Assembly: GCA_020721965.1 (NCBI GenBank)
Contig: DYLS01000020.1
Span: 1-51,237, forward strand
Origin: Blastopirellula marina
GTDB lineage: Bacteria > Planctomycetota > Planctomycetia > Pirellulales > Thermoguttaceae
DNA: 51,237 nucleotides
Direction: 5' to 3'
A program made the translations under genes and the position numbers. Position 1 is the stretch's first letter; each line of letters opens with the position of its first letter. This document shows positions 24,229 through 31,963 of this stretch, in pieces. The notes beneath the pieces are model-generated. The model was not told the DNA's origin. It saw only the letters and a list, made by a program, of their open reading frames with translations, and made no database searches.

Positions 24229-26139
24229 TCACCGCACGATGCGCATGTCACCGAAATTTGGAATGATAGGCAACGGGAGGGTGATTCCAAAGGCCCAGTT
24301 CCATGTGTGAGGCCAGATCACCGCCAAGGCCTTGCCCACCAGCAGCTCCCGCCGAACGAAGTGCTCCTTGGTCCAAAACCTCCCGTCCTCGCTCTGCGCG
24401 CTGTTGTCGCCGAGCACGAAAAATTGATCGTCTTGCATACGAAATTCCAGCGGTTGTCCCGTCCCCAAGAAGGCCCACTGGCTGGGATCGGACATGACTT
24501 CACCGACCATTTTTCGGAAGCGTTCCAGGGCATTACCGTTCCAGATGACTCGCGAATAAGGCGATTCACTCCAATCGAAATCGTGCATGAAGGTGCGGAA
24601 GCGTGCATCGTGCGCAATGTAGTACACGTCCCGCATCACTTTGAGGTGACGAACCCTGGCGTCCACTCCACGAAGGCCGATACGTATCGGCCTTTCCAGA
24701 TCGGCCCCCGTCGGCCCGTGCCAGCCATCGGTTCGATACGGAAACACAGCGACTTTCCCGTTCGTCCACAAGGCCAGTTGATTGTCCACGTTGGCCAATC
24801 GAATCTGATAGCGACCGGTTCCATGGAGTGCCGTAGAGAAAGTCTCCGGGCCGTTTTGATCCTCCGGCCATATGCCGTCTCCAACAAGTCGGAAGCTAGC
24901 CTTGCCATCCAGAGCTTGGATCACCGCGCGGCAGACCCGCCCTCCCTTCACCAATTCCACCACCACTTGGCCGTTGCTCTCGGCATTCGAGACTTCCAAC
25001 TCAAACTCGACTGCGATGTCCCCCACCCAGTGCAGCCCCAATTGATCACCGCGTGGCGGGAACAGGGGGGCAAACGGCGTATCCTCGGATTCGTTCGTAT
25101 TGTAGGACACGAAGTCGCTGATAAGCTGCGGTCGAGCCGATCCCGTCGCGAGCCTCTCGCCTGCCGCAATCGCCTGCCACGCATCCCAATCCGGAACAAC
25201 GTGGCGATAGCGAAGCCAGTCGATGCCCTGCCCTCCGGCTCGGCATTCCCATTCCCGCTTCAGGGCATCCAATCGCCACACAGACGCTCGGTTGGTCGCA
25301 GCCTCGGAATCCAAGTTTGGCGAATCCAGATCTGGGGAATCCAGGTCTGGGGACCACCGCTCGGGCCAACCGGCGTTCAAAAGAGCTTGCCCCGGATGGT
25401 CGTCATCGTAAACCGGCTGGAGCATGGCCAATATCTTCTTGGGAGGCTTCCGCGCGATCGAAAAGGCATGGTCATCCGGCCCCTTGACGAATATATCGCC
25501 GTGAGATATCCGGATGGTCTCGTTGGGCAGCCCGATCAGCCGTTTGATGAAATTCGTCGTCGCCGCGCCTGGATACTTGAAAACAACTACATCCCAGCGT
25601 TCCGGCTCCCACAAATGATACGCATACTTGGAGACGAGGATTCGGTCTCCCTTGAACGAGGGCGTGGGCGGTGCCCCGTCCCGATTGCTAGCCAGCGGCA
25701 GGGTACGCCGGCAATTGGGACAGGTACCCCCGATCACCCAACGACCGGTCGGCCGATTGGTGATCTTATCCACTTCTTCGCTCGCCCCGACCTGGAAGCG
25801 AAATCCGCACGAATCGCAGACAACGTCCTTGTGTCGGCCCATCAAAGTCGGAGCCATAGATCCTGTGGGGATGACGAAAGCCTCGGCCTCGAATGTGCGG
25901 AAGAGAAATGCCAAAACCAGGGCAATTGCAATCGCCTCGGCGACCTCTCGCAGCCAGCCGATTTGCTGCCCGCTTCCGTGCCCTGGCCCCTGTGGCGAGG
26001 AGACGTTCTCTGACTGCAACGGCTTCTTGGTCTTCCGGGGGGGCCGTGATCGACCTCCCTGCGCGACCTGCTCCGCGGCCCACATCTGGGACAGAAATCG
26101 AACGAAACGTGAGAAGGCACTCTTAACCAGTTCGCTCAT
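24229..26139 (-). CDS. lepB: Signal peptidase I, enlarged with zinc-ribbon-like insert
   Basis: About 636 residues, against roughly 180-330 in most bacteria. A cytoplasmic basic N-terminus precedes one membrane span (EAIAIALVLAFLF, about 69-81). The catalytic Ser94 lies in VIPTGSMAPTLMG and the Lys199 in NFIKRLIGLPNE; the terminal box FVLGDNSAQSEDGRFW is present. Between Ser and Lys sits a CDSC...CPNC pair (Cys108, 111, 140, 143), a likely zinc ribbon. Between Lys and the final box is a 300-residue insert that begins with a stretch holding a 5-residue tandem repeat (SPDLD) and continues with a lectin/LamG-like beta region (EFELEVSNAESNGQVVVELV). ATG 26139 is preferred to the 43-codon upstream extension, which has no family resemblance. 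Confidence 0.9.
   Translation of the reverse strand: MSELVKSAFSRFVRFLSQMWAAEQVAQGGRSRPPRKTKKPLQSENVSSPQGPGHGSGQQIGWLREVAEAIAIALVLAFLFRTFEAEAFVIPTGSMAPTLMGRHKDVVCDSCGFRFQVGASEEVDKITNRPTGRWVIGGTCPNCRRTLPLASNRDGAPPTPSFKGDRILVSKYAYHLWEPERWDVVVFKYPGAATTNFIKRLIGLPNETIRISHGDIFVKGPDDHAFSIARKPPKKILAMLQPVYDDDHPGQALLNAGWPERWSPDLDSPDLDSPNLDSEAATNRASVWRLDALKREWECRAGGQGIDWLRYRHVVPDWDAWQAIAAGERLATGSARPQLISDFVSYNTNESEDTPFAPLFPPRGDQLGLHWVGDIAVEFELEVSNAESNGQVVVELVKGGRVCRAVIQALDGKASFRLVGDGIWPEDQNGPETFSTALHGTGRYQIRLANVDNQLALWTNGKVAVFPYRTDGWHGPTGADLERPIRIGLRGVDARVRHLKVMRDVYYIAHDARFRTFMHDFDWSESPYSRVIWNGNALERFRKMVGEVMSDPSQWAFLGTGQPLEFRMQDDQFFVLGDNSAQSEDGRFWTKEHFVRRELLVGKALAVIWPHTWNWAFGITLPLPIIPNFGDMRIVR
25307..25351. 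repeat. Three 15-bp tandem units inside lepB
   Basis: GAATCCAAGTTTGGC, GAATCCAGATCTGGG and GAATCCAGGTCTGGG follow one another; on the coding strand they make a repeated Ser-Pro-Asp-Leu-Asp. They lie in the insert of signal peptidase I, away from catalytic residues. Confidence 0.9.
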
Positions 26140-26577
26140 AATCGCCCAATGAACAATAAACGGAGTTCGCTTCCCGCAGAAACGCCGCCCGGCTTCTTTT
26201 GAGCAGGCGTTCACCCACCCTCGTTGATCGCCAAGGCGCGTTCCCCCCAGCAGCGCGCTAGGCTCCATCGCGGCAGGTGTCGCTTAAGATATGTTTCCAC
26301 CGTGCCGTTGGCCGATGCAACGCACGGCCTCTGTTGCTAATATATCCAATCCAGGCGAACTGGGAAACGGTAAACCGTATCCCACGGCAAATCTGTTGGA
26401 ACGAGGCTCAGTAGTTCCAAGTTGCGCGCCTTGCGAACAGCATAAAACCGGCCATTTTTCGGACGGGCTATGTCGGCACTTGTAGGGTAGGGTACTTGCC
26501 AGCGGCTACCACGGCCCTAAGACTCCAATGGAAATCGATCCGTGAGCCGAGGACGCTCTGTTACTTCGCCTCTTCCG
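26140..26577. other. Intergenic region between lepB and the HAD gene
   Basis: About 440 bases upstream of lepB. It holds the near-perfect palindrome at 26361-26384, a second hairpin TTGGAAC/GTTCCAA (26396-26420), and the 17-bp duplication at 26563-26596. No gene is supported; a 64-residue plus-strand frame (26291-26485) has no protein-like pattern. The lepB promoter should lie here. Confidence 0.5.
26361..26384. promoter_or_regulatory. Near-perfect 24-base palindrome upstream of lepB
   Basis: TGGGAAACGGT-AA-ACCGTATCCCA is an 11-base inverted repeat with a single mismatch and a two-base centre. No T-run follows on either strand, so an operator is likelier than a terminator. It lies 222 bases upstream of the lepB start and about 194 after the HAD gene stop. 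Confidence 0.5.
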
Positions 26578-26596
26578 CTACTCCGCCTCTTCCGCC
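26563..26596. repeat. 17-bp tandem duplication at the HAD gene 3' end
   Basis: ACTTCGCCTCTTCCGCT and ACTCCGCCTCTTCCGCC are adjacent and overlap the stop codon of the HAD gene, so part of one unit encodes its C-terminal AEEAE. Confidence 0.85.
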
Positions 26597-27447
26597 CACG
26601 GCGGATTGATCGGCAAGAACCGATCAAACTCTTGCAACAACGCTTCTTGATAGTCTCCGGCGAATGTACCTTGCAAAAACCGTTGCAGTCCCTCGTTGAG
26701 AAATCGTTGCCAACTGGCTTCTTCTGCTCCAGGATTGATCGGGAAAAACAGGGCGTGATTGGCCACGGCGGCTTGATAATCCCCGGGGGCATCTCCGACC
26801 ATCAGGGCATGTCCCGCCGGATACTTGGTCGCCAACGCCAGGAACTCTTTCTTCGTTCCACTTTCTTGCCCCAAGATGGCCCGCACGTACGAGTCGAGAC
26901 CATGCTCTTGCCACTCCCGCCGCAAAGCTTCCTCTGGCGTCGCGGAAACCACAAGGATATCGGCTTTGTCGGCCAGGGCTTGCAGGGACTCGCGAACGCA
27001 GGGGAAGGGCGGCACCCCGTGGACCATCCACTCGACACTGCGGTTGACGGCCTTTGACCATTCCAAGGCCAGCGTCAATTCGCGATCGCCGGACTCCTCT
27101 ACCGCTTTCTCCAAAGCGGGGTTGCCCAATTTCTTTTCCCGTTTCATCCAACGCACGAGCGCATCAGGGACCGAAATTGGGACCCCACGAGCCTTGACCT
27201 CCGGCCTCCGCCGCAATCGCTGGAGCGTCTCGATCAGGGCGGGAAAGCGATTGATACCCCGGCTCTTGGAATATAGATTGACGAACTCGGCCACCTCGCG
27301 GGCGTATTTACTCACGCCTTGGAGGTTGTAGTAGTAAATAATGTTCGGGATGAAGCATTCCTTGTGCTTCAGCTCCATCGTATCGAAGGCGCAGCCGTCG
27401 GAATCGATCCCGACCAGGAAATCGTGTTTGGGCGTCAATTCGATCAT
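26578..27447 (-). CDS. HAD-superfamily hydrolase
   Basis: A 289-residue haloacid dehalogenase-like protein. Motif I is VGIDSDGCAFD with the nucleophile/acid pair Asp15 and Asp17; motif II is LVVSATPEEAL; motif III is the Lys in GTKKEFLAL; motif IV is LMVGDAPGDYQAA with the acidic pair. A long helical cap (about residues 25-150, with FIPNIIYYYNLQGVSKY) separates motifs I and II. A phosphatase acting on a small metabolite is likely; the substrate is unknown. It lies upstream of lepB and downstream of pfk on the same strand, but with 438 and 141-base gaps, so it is probably transcribed on its own. Confidence 0.85.
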   Translation of the reverse strand: MIELTPKHDFLVGIDSDGCAFDTMELKHKECFIPNIIYYYNLQGVSKYAREVAEFVNLYSKSRGINRFPALIETLQRLRRRPEVKARGVPISVPDALVRWMKREKKLGNPALEKAVEESGDRELTLALEWSKAVNRSVEWMVHGVPPFPCVRESLQALADKADILVVSATPEEALRREWQEHGLDSYVRAILGQESGTKKEFLALATKYPAGHALMVGDAPGDYQAAVANHALFFPINPGAEEASWQRFLNEGLQRFLQGTFAGDYQEALLQEFDRFLPINPPWAEEAE

Positions 27448-27474
27448 TTCACCCTCTTACGTTCACGGACAATA

Positions 27475-27540
27475 GTGAACCGTGGTCTATCGTCGTTGAA
27501 TCGGTACGGTCTTTCATCGTGGAATAGGTACGCTATACCG
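27475..27540. repeat. Three diverged 20-24-bp tandem units
   Basis: Units begin GTGAACCGTGGTCTATCGTC (27475), GTTGAATCGGTACGGTCTTT (27495) and GTGGAATAGGTACGCTATAC (27519). They are recognisably the same unit with gaps, in the gap between the HAD and phosphofructokinase genes. Confidence 0.6.
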
Positions 27541-27588
27541 GGCCGGGCTTAGCGCCACGTACCACGAAACGCCCATGCCAGAGGCGAT

Positions 27589-28878
27589 CTACTGCTTGCT
27601 ATCCATCTGTGGTGTGTACGGCGGGAGTTTCGGTTCGGCGAAGATCGGCTGCAAACGGGTCATGCGTTGCCGTCCGTCGCACATGGGCAGCGTCAACATA
27701 TCCTCGCCGATCAACGGACGAGCATAGCGGATGAAATCGTCCGTTACGTCGTTGCCGCTGGGAGCGATCCATTGGGCGGGGAATTTCCGCTCACTATTGG
27801 CAACCTCCGGCAGCGGAACCTTCTCGTAGCGGACCGTGTAGGCCGGCCCGAGGTTCCGCAGGAGGGTGGCCATATAACCCGAGGTTCCTTCCGCGGCCAA
27901 CGCGGCGGCGACGCGGCCCACGTTGTAGGCCTCGTCCAAATCCACGGTGGATGCGTATGCCATAGAGTGCCGCTGATCCGTGCCCGGTACGTTGCCTCGC
28001 GCGGCACCTTTGACGGCCAGCCCCTTTTCGTTCAAGTAGTTGACGAGGATTTGAGCCACCGTCAATTTGCTGGAGCTGAAGGAGGTGTGACCGAAAGCGT
28101 CTCTCACTTCCCCCAACTCGCCCACATGAAAACCTTCGCTGACGACGATCATACAACGTCCGCGTTTGCGCAACATATCGTTGACTTCGTCAGCAATCTG
28201 TGCCAATGGGCAGGGTCGTTCCGCCAGGTAGATGAGTAGCGGCATCTCGCGATATGGATCGGCTAACCGGGCCGCCGCTGGTATGAAGCCGATCTTTCGC
28301 CCCATCGCCTGCATCACCAAGACAGGGTCGGCCGGGCAGGACCCGCCGTTCTCTTCGTTGGCGTATTGGATCATGTGCGTCCAGTACTTCGCCGCCGATC
28401 CGTAGCCCGGCGTGTGATCTACCGATCGGAACTCCGAATCGCCGACATCGTTGTCAATCGTCTTAGGAACTCCCACGGCCACCAAATCCAGACCGCGATC
28501 GTGCGCCAATTGGGCGATCTTGTTCGCCGTATCCATAGAATCATTGCCGCCGATGTACAAGAAGTATCCCACGTTGTGGGCGCGGAATACGTCGATCACG
28601 CGATCGAAGTCCCTGGTTTGAGATGGTTTCAGCTTATAGCGGCACGTCCCGATCGACCCCGCCACGGGGGTGTAACGCAGCAGGACGATTTCCTCCGGTG
28701 GCTGCGAGGAAAGGTTGATCAGCTCTTCTTTGAGCACGCCTTCGATACCATGCCTGGCCCCGTACACGGTTCCTATGGCGTCAAAATCTCGGGCGGCCTC
28801 GACGATCCCGCGTAGGCTGTTATTGATGACCGGGGTCGGTCCCCCGCTTTGGGCCACCACCAAGTTCCGTTTGGCCAT
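27589..28878 (-). CDS. pfp: 6-phosphofructokinase, probably pyrophosphate-dependent
   Basis: A 429-residue PFKA-family enzyme phosphorylating fructose 6-phosphate. The phosphoryl donor residues point to pyrophosphate: YIGGNDSMDTA has Asp113 where ATP enzymes have Gly (E. coli Gly104), and VPKTIDNDVGDSE has Lys139 where they have Gly124. The catalytic TIDND Asp pair is intact, and VMQAMGRKIGFIP and VSEGFHVGE are typical. Asn112 replaces the more common Asp of GGD. PPi enzymes work in both glycolytic and gluconeogenic directions. It is divergent from the nucleoside transporter gene across a 400-base gap. Confidence 0.9.
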   Translation of the reverse strand: MAKRNLVVAQSGGPTPVINNSLRGIVEAARDFDAIGTVYGARHGIEGVLKEELINLSSQPPEEIVLLRYTPVAGSIGTCRYKLKPSQTRDFDRVIDVFRAHNVGYFLYIGGNDSMDTANKIAQLAHDRGLDLVAVGVPKTIDNDVGDSEFRSVDHTPGYGSAAKYWTHMIQYANEENGGSCPADPVLVMQAMGRKIGFIPAAARLADPYREMPLLIYLAERPCPLAQIADEVNDMLRKRGRCMIVVSEGFHVGELGEVRDAFGHTSFSSSKLTVAQILVNYLNEKGLAVKGAARGNVPGTDQRHSMAYASTVDLDEAYNVGRVAAALAAEGTSGYMATLLRNLGPAYTVRYEKVPLPEVANSERKFPAQWIAPSGNDVTDDFIRYARPLIGEDMLTLPMCDGRQRMTRLQPIFAEPKLPPYTPQMDSKQ

Positions 28879-28990
28879 TGCCTCGTCCCTTTGTCCATTC
28901 GCTTACCGCAGCAATGCGCGACGGAGTGCGACCGCACTTGAAGGCCACGCCCCGGATCGCTAGGCAAATGCCGGCCTAAAGGTACGCACT

Positions 28991-29028
28991 GTGTGAGATG
29001 GCTAACCGCGTGTGAGATGGCTGACCGA
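28991..29028. repeat. 19-bp tandem duplication
   Basis: GTGTGAGATGGCTAACCGC is followed directly by GTGTGAGATGGCTGACCGA, upstream of pfp. Confidence 0.92.
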
Positions 29029-29063
29029 ACGTGCAGCGATTCTGCCGCGGCAACATGCACTGA

Positions 29064-29093
29064 CACCGTTTCAACTGCCGCCGTTTCAAATGA
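29064..29093. repeat. 15-bp tandem duplication
   Basis: CACCGTTTCAACTGC then CGCCGTTTCAAATGA, in the pfp/CNT divergent region. Confidence 0.8.
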
Positions 29094-29282
29094 AATAAGC
29101 CCCTATTCTATCGGCGCCAAAATCGGTTCACAATGGGTTGGCAGCAGCACCCAGCGACGTTACCAGCAACGTCAATTTTTTCCAAGCTGGCTCGCTTCCA
29201 AACTGGGAGGAGGCATACGCCTTTTCGAGACCCTTTCCCATCAACACTGAGATAGGACCTCCGCCTATCGGGAGACATGCGA

Positions 29283-30482
29283 ATGGAAAGATGGATTCCT
29301 TCCCTCGGCCTGATCGCGATGCTGGCTTTGGCTTGGCTGTTTTCTGAGAACCGGCGTCGCATGAATTGGCGTCTGATTCTAAGCGGGCTGTCGCTACAAA
29401 TTCTGCTAGCGGTGGTGCTCTTGCGTACCGCGCTGGGGCATGTGGCGTTTTTGGCTGCCCGAGCCATCATCGAGCGATTACAATCCTTCGTCGATCAAGG
29501 ATCGAGTTTCGTCTTCGGGCCAGAATGGGAACACCATCAGGTGGCGTTCAAGGTGCTGCCGGTCATCATCTTCGTTTCGTCGCTGACGACCGTGCTGTTT
29601 CACTTGGGGATACTCCAATGGTTGGTCCGGATCATGGCTCGCCTGATGGTATGGGTCATGGATGTGTCAGGCAGCGAGTCTCTGGCGGCATCGGCCAACA
29701 TCTATGTCGGCATGACCGAGGCTCCCCTGGTGATTCGCCCTTATTTGGAGACGATGACGCGATCGGAGCTAATGGCGATGATGACGGCGGGCATGGCGAC
29801 GATCGCCGGAACAGTCATGGCTGCCTACGTGACCATGGGTGTCGATGCAGGCCACATCATGACCGCGTCCCTGATCTCGGCCCCCGCCGCACTGGTTATC
29901 GCCAAGATCATGGTTCCTGAGACAGAAATCTCGCCAACGAAAGGAGTCGTGACGATAGACGTGGAGCGACGGGACGCCAATATCCTGGATGCCGCCTGCC
30001 GCGGGGCATCCGACGGCATGAAACTGGCGATTAACGTTGCCGCAATGTTAATCGCGTTTATCGCCTTAGTCGCAATGGCGAATTGGTTGCTGAATATCGC
30101 AGGCAAACCTGGCGGTGAACCGCTTACCCTGGAACGCATTCTCAGTTGGATTTTCCGCCCCCTCGCATGGCTGATGGGCGTTCCATGGAAAGACGCTGGA
30201 ACCATTGGCACCCTTCTGGGTACGCGCCTTGTGTTGAACGAGTTCATCGCTTACCAACAATTGGTTGCCGTCCGCCAGACCATCTCTCCAAGGTCTTTTA
30301 CGATTGGGACTTATGCGCTCTGCGGATTCGCCAATCTGGGGTCGATCGGAGTCATGATCGGCGGTATCGGGGGCTTGGTGCCAAGTCGTAGGAGGGAGCT
30401 GGCCCAGCTCGGGCTACGATCCATGATCGCGGGGACTTTAGCCTGCTACATGACTGCCTGCATTGCGGCAATCCTTGTTTGA
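29283..30482 (+). CDS. Concentrative nucleoside transporter (NupC/CNT family)
   Basis: About 400 residues and highly hydrophobic, standard for bacterial CNT permeases that import nucleosides with Na+ or H+. Family motifs are present: SASANIYVGMTEAPLVIRPY is close to the conserved helix-hairpin sequence, then MTAGMATIAGTVMAAYV, GTRLVLNEFIAYQQL and YALCGFANLGSIGVMIGG. Nucleobase- and ribose-contacting acidic and Asn residues in these segments are retained. ATG 29283 is preferred to ATG 29277 because GGAG then lies 8 bases upstream. It stands alone. An R2 repeat begins 127 bases after its stop. Confidence 0.93.
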   Translation: MERWIPSLGLIAMLALAWLFSENRRRMNWRLILSGLSLQILLAVVLLRTALGHVAFLAARAIIERLQSFVDQGSSFVFGPEWEHHQVAFKVLPVIIFVSSLTTVLFHLGILQWLVRIMARLMVWVMDVSGSESLAASANIYVGMTEAPLVIRPYLETMTRSELMAMMTAGMATIAGTVMAAYVTMGVDAGHIMTASLISAPAALVIAKIMVPETEISPTKGVVTIDVERRDANILDAACRGASDGMKLAINVAAMLIAFIALVAMANWLLNIAGKPGGEPLTLERILSWIFRPLAWLMGVPWKDAGTIGTLLGTRLVLNEFIAYQQLVAVRQTISPRSFTIGTYALCGFANLGSIGVMIGGIGGLVPSRRRELAQLGLRSMIAGTLACYMTACIAAILV

Positions 30483-30609
30483 TCGATACCTCTCTGTACA
30501 TGACTCATCTTTTTTACTCTTTCCGGATGACTACCCCTTTCCATACGACTGGCCGAACGGCCGGAGGGAGAGCATTGTGTCATTTGTGATCACAATCTTT
30601 ATCATTGTA

Positions 30610-30774
30610 CTGGACTTTTGAAAACAGCTCGCTCCCCCTCTGAGAAAGGGCGACAAGCTGGAGTGCTGGGCAATTCGTGGGAACAAGGAGAGCTATTTTG
30701 ATGGGAAATAACCGTTCCTGTATCATCTCCCCTGGAAAGTGGGGAGCTTGTGACCTCAAATTGCAAAAGTCCAG
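30610..30774 (-). repeat. R2a, inverted-repeat element of family R2
   Basis: Ends are CTGGACTTTT on the left and GCAAAAGTCCAG on the right, a terminal inverted repeat, 165 bp long. In reverse complement it matches the copies at 38975 and 45231, especially the outer CTGGACTTTTGCAA, the stretch ATTGCCCAGC and TCAGAGGGGGAGCGAGC near the other end. No ORF inside it looks real. Confidence 0.75.
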
Positions 30775-30798
30775 ATTGTAATAATGTTCTGAGCTGGC

Positions 30799-30843
30799 AT
30801 GATTTAGCTCAATATGATTTAGCTCAACGGAGTATAGCTCAGA
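30799..30843. repeat. 15-bp tandem units upstream of the TetR gene
   Basis: ATGATTTAGCTCAAT and ATGATTTAGCTCAAC are adjacent, followed by a diverged third unit GGAGTATAGCTCAGA. They lie just left of the palindrome at 30851 and might be regulatory, but also fit the genome-wide pattern of short duplications. Confidence 0.9.
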
Positions 30844-30850
30844 TTGTGGT

Positions 30851-30864
30851 GTAACCCAGGTTAC
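30851..30864. promoter_or_regulatory. Palindrome GTAACC-CA-GGTTAC upstream of the TetR gene
   Basis: A perfect 6-base inverted repeat with a two-base centre, 32 bases left of the first operator half at 30896. Sequence is unrelated to the other two palindromes, so it may bind a different regulator. Confidence 0.45.
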
Positions 30865-30895
30865 CGTGCCGAGACAGCTACTAAAAATCGAGGCC

Positions 30896-30945
30896 AACGA
30901 TTGCCTTTCAATCGTTTGTTTCATACAATCATTTTAGTTGATTGT
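30896..30945 (+). promoter_or_regulatory. Promoter with two operator palindromes for the TetR gene
   Basis: A sigma70-like promoter TTGCCT (30901-30906), 17-base spacer, TACAAT (30924-30929). Palindrome 1, AACGATTG-CCTTT-CAATCGTT (30896-30916), covers the -35. Palindrome 2, ACAATCA-TTTTAGT-TGATTGT (30925-30945), covers the -10. Both share CAATC half-site elements and are centred 29 bp apart. The arrangement is what autorepression by the TetR protein encoded 30 bases downstream would need. Confidence 0.7.
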
Positions 30946-30974
30946 CTGCCCCAGGCGGAAGATGGAGGCTATTG

Positions 30975-31679
30975 GTGGAAGATACCCGCACTCGAATCCT
31001 TCTGGCAGCAGGTGAACTCTTTGCGGAACGGGGCTTCGATGGGGCAAGCGCTCGCGAGATCTGCGAGCGTGCTGGAGTGAACATTGCGGCCATCAACTAC
31101 TACTTCGGCACGAAGGAGGCGCTGTACGTCGAGGCGGTGAAGGCTGCGGCCCCCCTTTTCCGCGCGGAGGCTCTCTTTGAAGGCCGAGAGATGGAGGCGG
31201 ATACACGATCTCCTGCACAACTGTTGGCCGACTACATTCGGCTGATGTTGGAACACATGATCGGGCAAGAGACCCCAGCCTGGAAAATGAAGCTGATCAT
31301 GCGCGAAATGCTGGAGCCAACGCCGGCGTGCGAAGCCTTTTTCCATCAACATGTGCTTACCAACTTTCGGCACCTCCTCCGGATATTGGAAGGACTGTTG
31401 CCCGGTGGAATACCGGAGTATCGCAAGTATCAAATCGCCCTCAGCATCGTTAGCCAATGCACGCATTATCGCGCGGCCGGCAAGTTATTGGAAAAGATCA
31501 TCCCCCCAGAATTGAGGCCACAATTTTCCGTGGACCATCTGGCTCGACACATCACGGAATTCGTGTTCTCCGCACTCGGTCTACGAAGTTCGTTTGTGGA
31601 CCAGTGGCGGGCGGGCAAATTGGACTGCGGCGGATATGCCGACGCATTGGCGCTGGATCGGAATGTGAAATCGGAGTAG
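30975..31679 (+). CDS. TetR-family transcriptional regulator (CecR/YbiH-like)
   Basis: About 234 residues from GTG 30975, which has GGAGG six bases upstream; a TTG at 30942 lies within the operator and is less likely. The N-terminal helix-turn-helix is TRILLAAGELFAERGFDGA, then REICERAGVNIAAINYYFG and TKEALYVEAV, a clear TetR DNA-binding domain with the recognition helix. The C-terminal part resembles the ligand domain of the CecR/YbiH group (WKMKLIMREMLEPTPACEAF), which in Escherichia coli controls a neighbouring efflux system. Here an RND adaptor and pump lie downstream, so control of efflux is inferred. An R1 element separates it from them. Confidence 0.92.
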   Translation: MEDTRTRILLAAGELFAERGFDGASAREICERAGVNIAAINYYFGTKEALYVEAVKAAAPLFRAEALFEGREMEADTRSPAQLLADYIRLMLEHMIGQETPAWKMKLIMREMLEPTPACEAFFHQHVLTNFRHLLRILEGLLPGGIPEYRKYQIALSIVSQCTHYRAAGKLLEKIIPPELRPQFSVDHLARHITEFVFSALGLRSSFVDQWRAGKLDCGGYADALALDRNVKSE

Positions 31680-31730
31680 GGGCGTTTGGATGCACGCTTG
31701 GCACCTTTAGGTTTAGATTGGGGTTACCTC

Positions 31731-31845
31731 CTACTACAGCGCGGGGTAGATTGCTTAGTTCAACATCTTGTGATGATCGGACGTAACGCATCGCATCATA
31801 GGCGGGGGGCATCATGCAATCAGGCGGACTTTGTGCTGTAGCACC
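31731..31845 (+). repeat. R1b, full-length inverted-repeat element of family R1
   Basis: Left end CTACTACAGCGC, right end TTGTGCTGTAGCACC, about 115 bp. The inner part GCTTAGTTCAACATCTTGTG matches other R1 copies; it aligns along nearly its whole length with the reverse complement of the copy at 45240. It lies between the TetR gene and the efflux adaptor. Confidence 0.8.
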
Positions 31846-31963
31846 AGATTGGAGTCCTCAGCCTGCTTGGCGATGCAAGCAAAGAACCAGCCTCTCAGGC
31901 AAGCCTTAAAGTGTAGGCACTTGTTTCCGACTCACGTTTTTATCCTTTTCAAGATGAGGTTCC

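Larger units (their letters stand above)
28879..29282. other. Divergent promoter region between pfp and the CNT transporter gene
   Basis: About 400 bases between divergent genes; promoters for both should lie here. It contains two tandem duplications: 19 bp (28991-29028) and 15 bp (29064-29093). I see no coding sequence and no unmistakable -35/-10 pair. Confidence 0.55.

Noticed and set aside
24169-26013. 614-codon plus-strand open frame
   Set aside because: It is entirely antisense to lepB, whose conserved catalytic motifs are unmistakable; the plus-strand translation has no domain-like pattern and no ribosome binding site.
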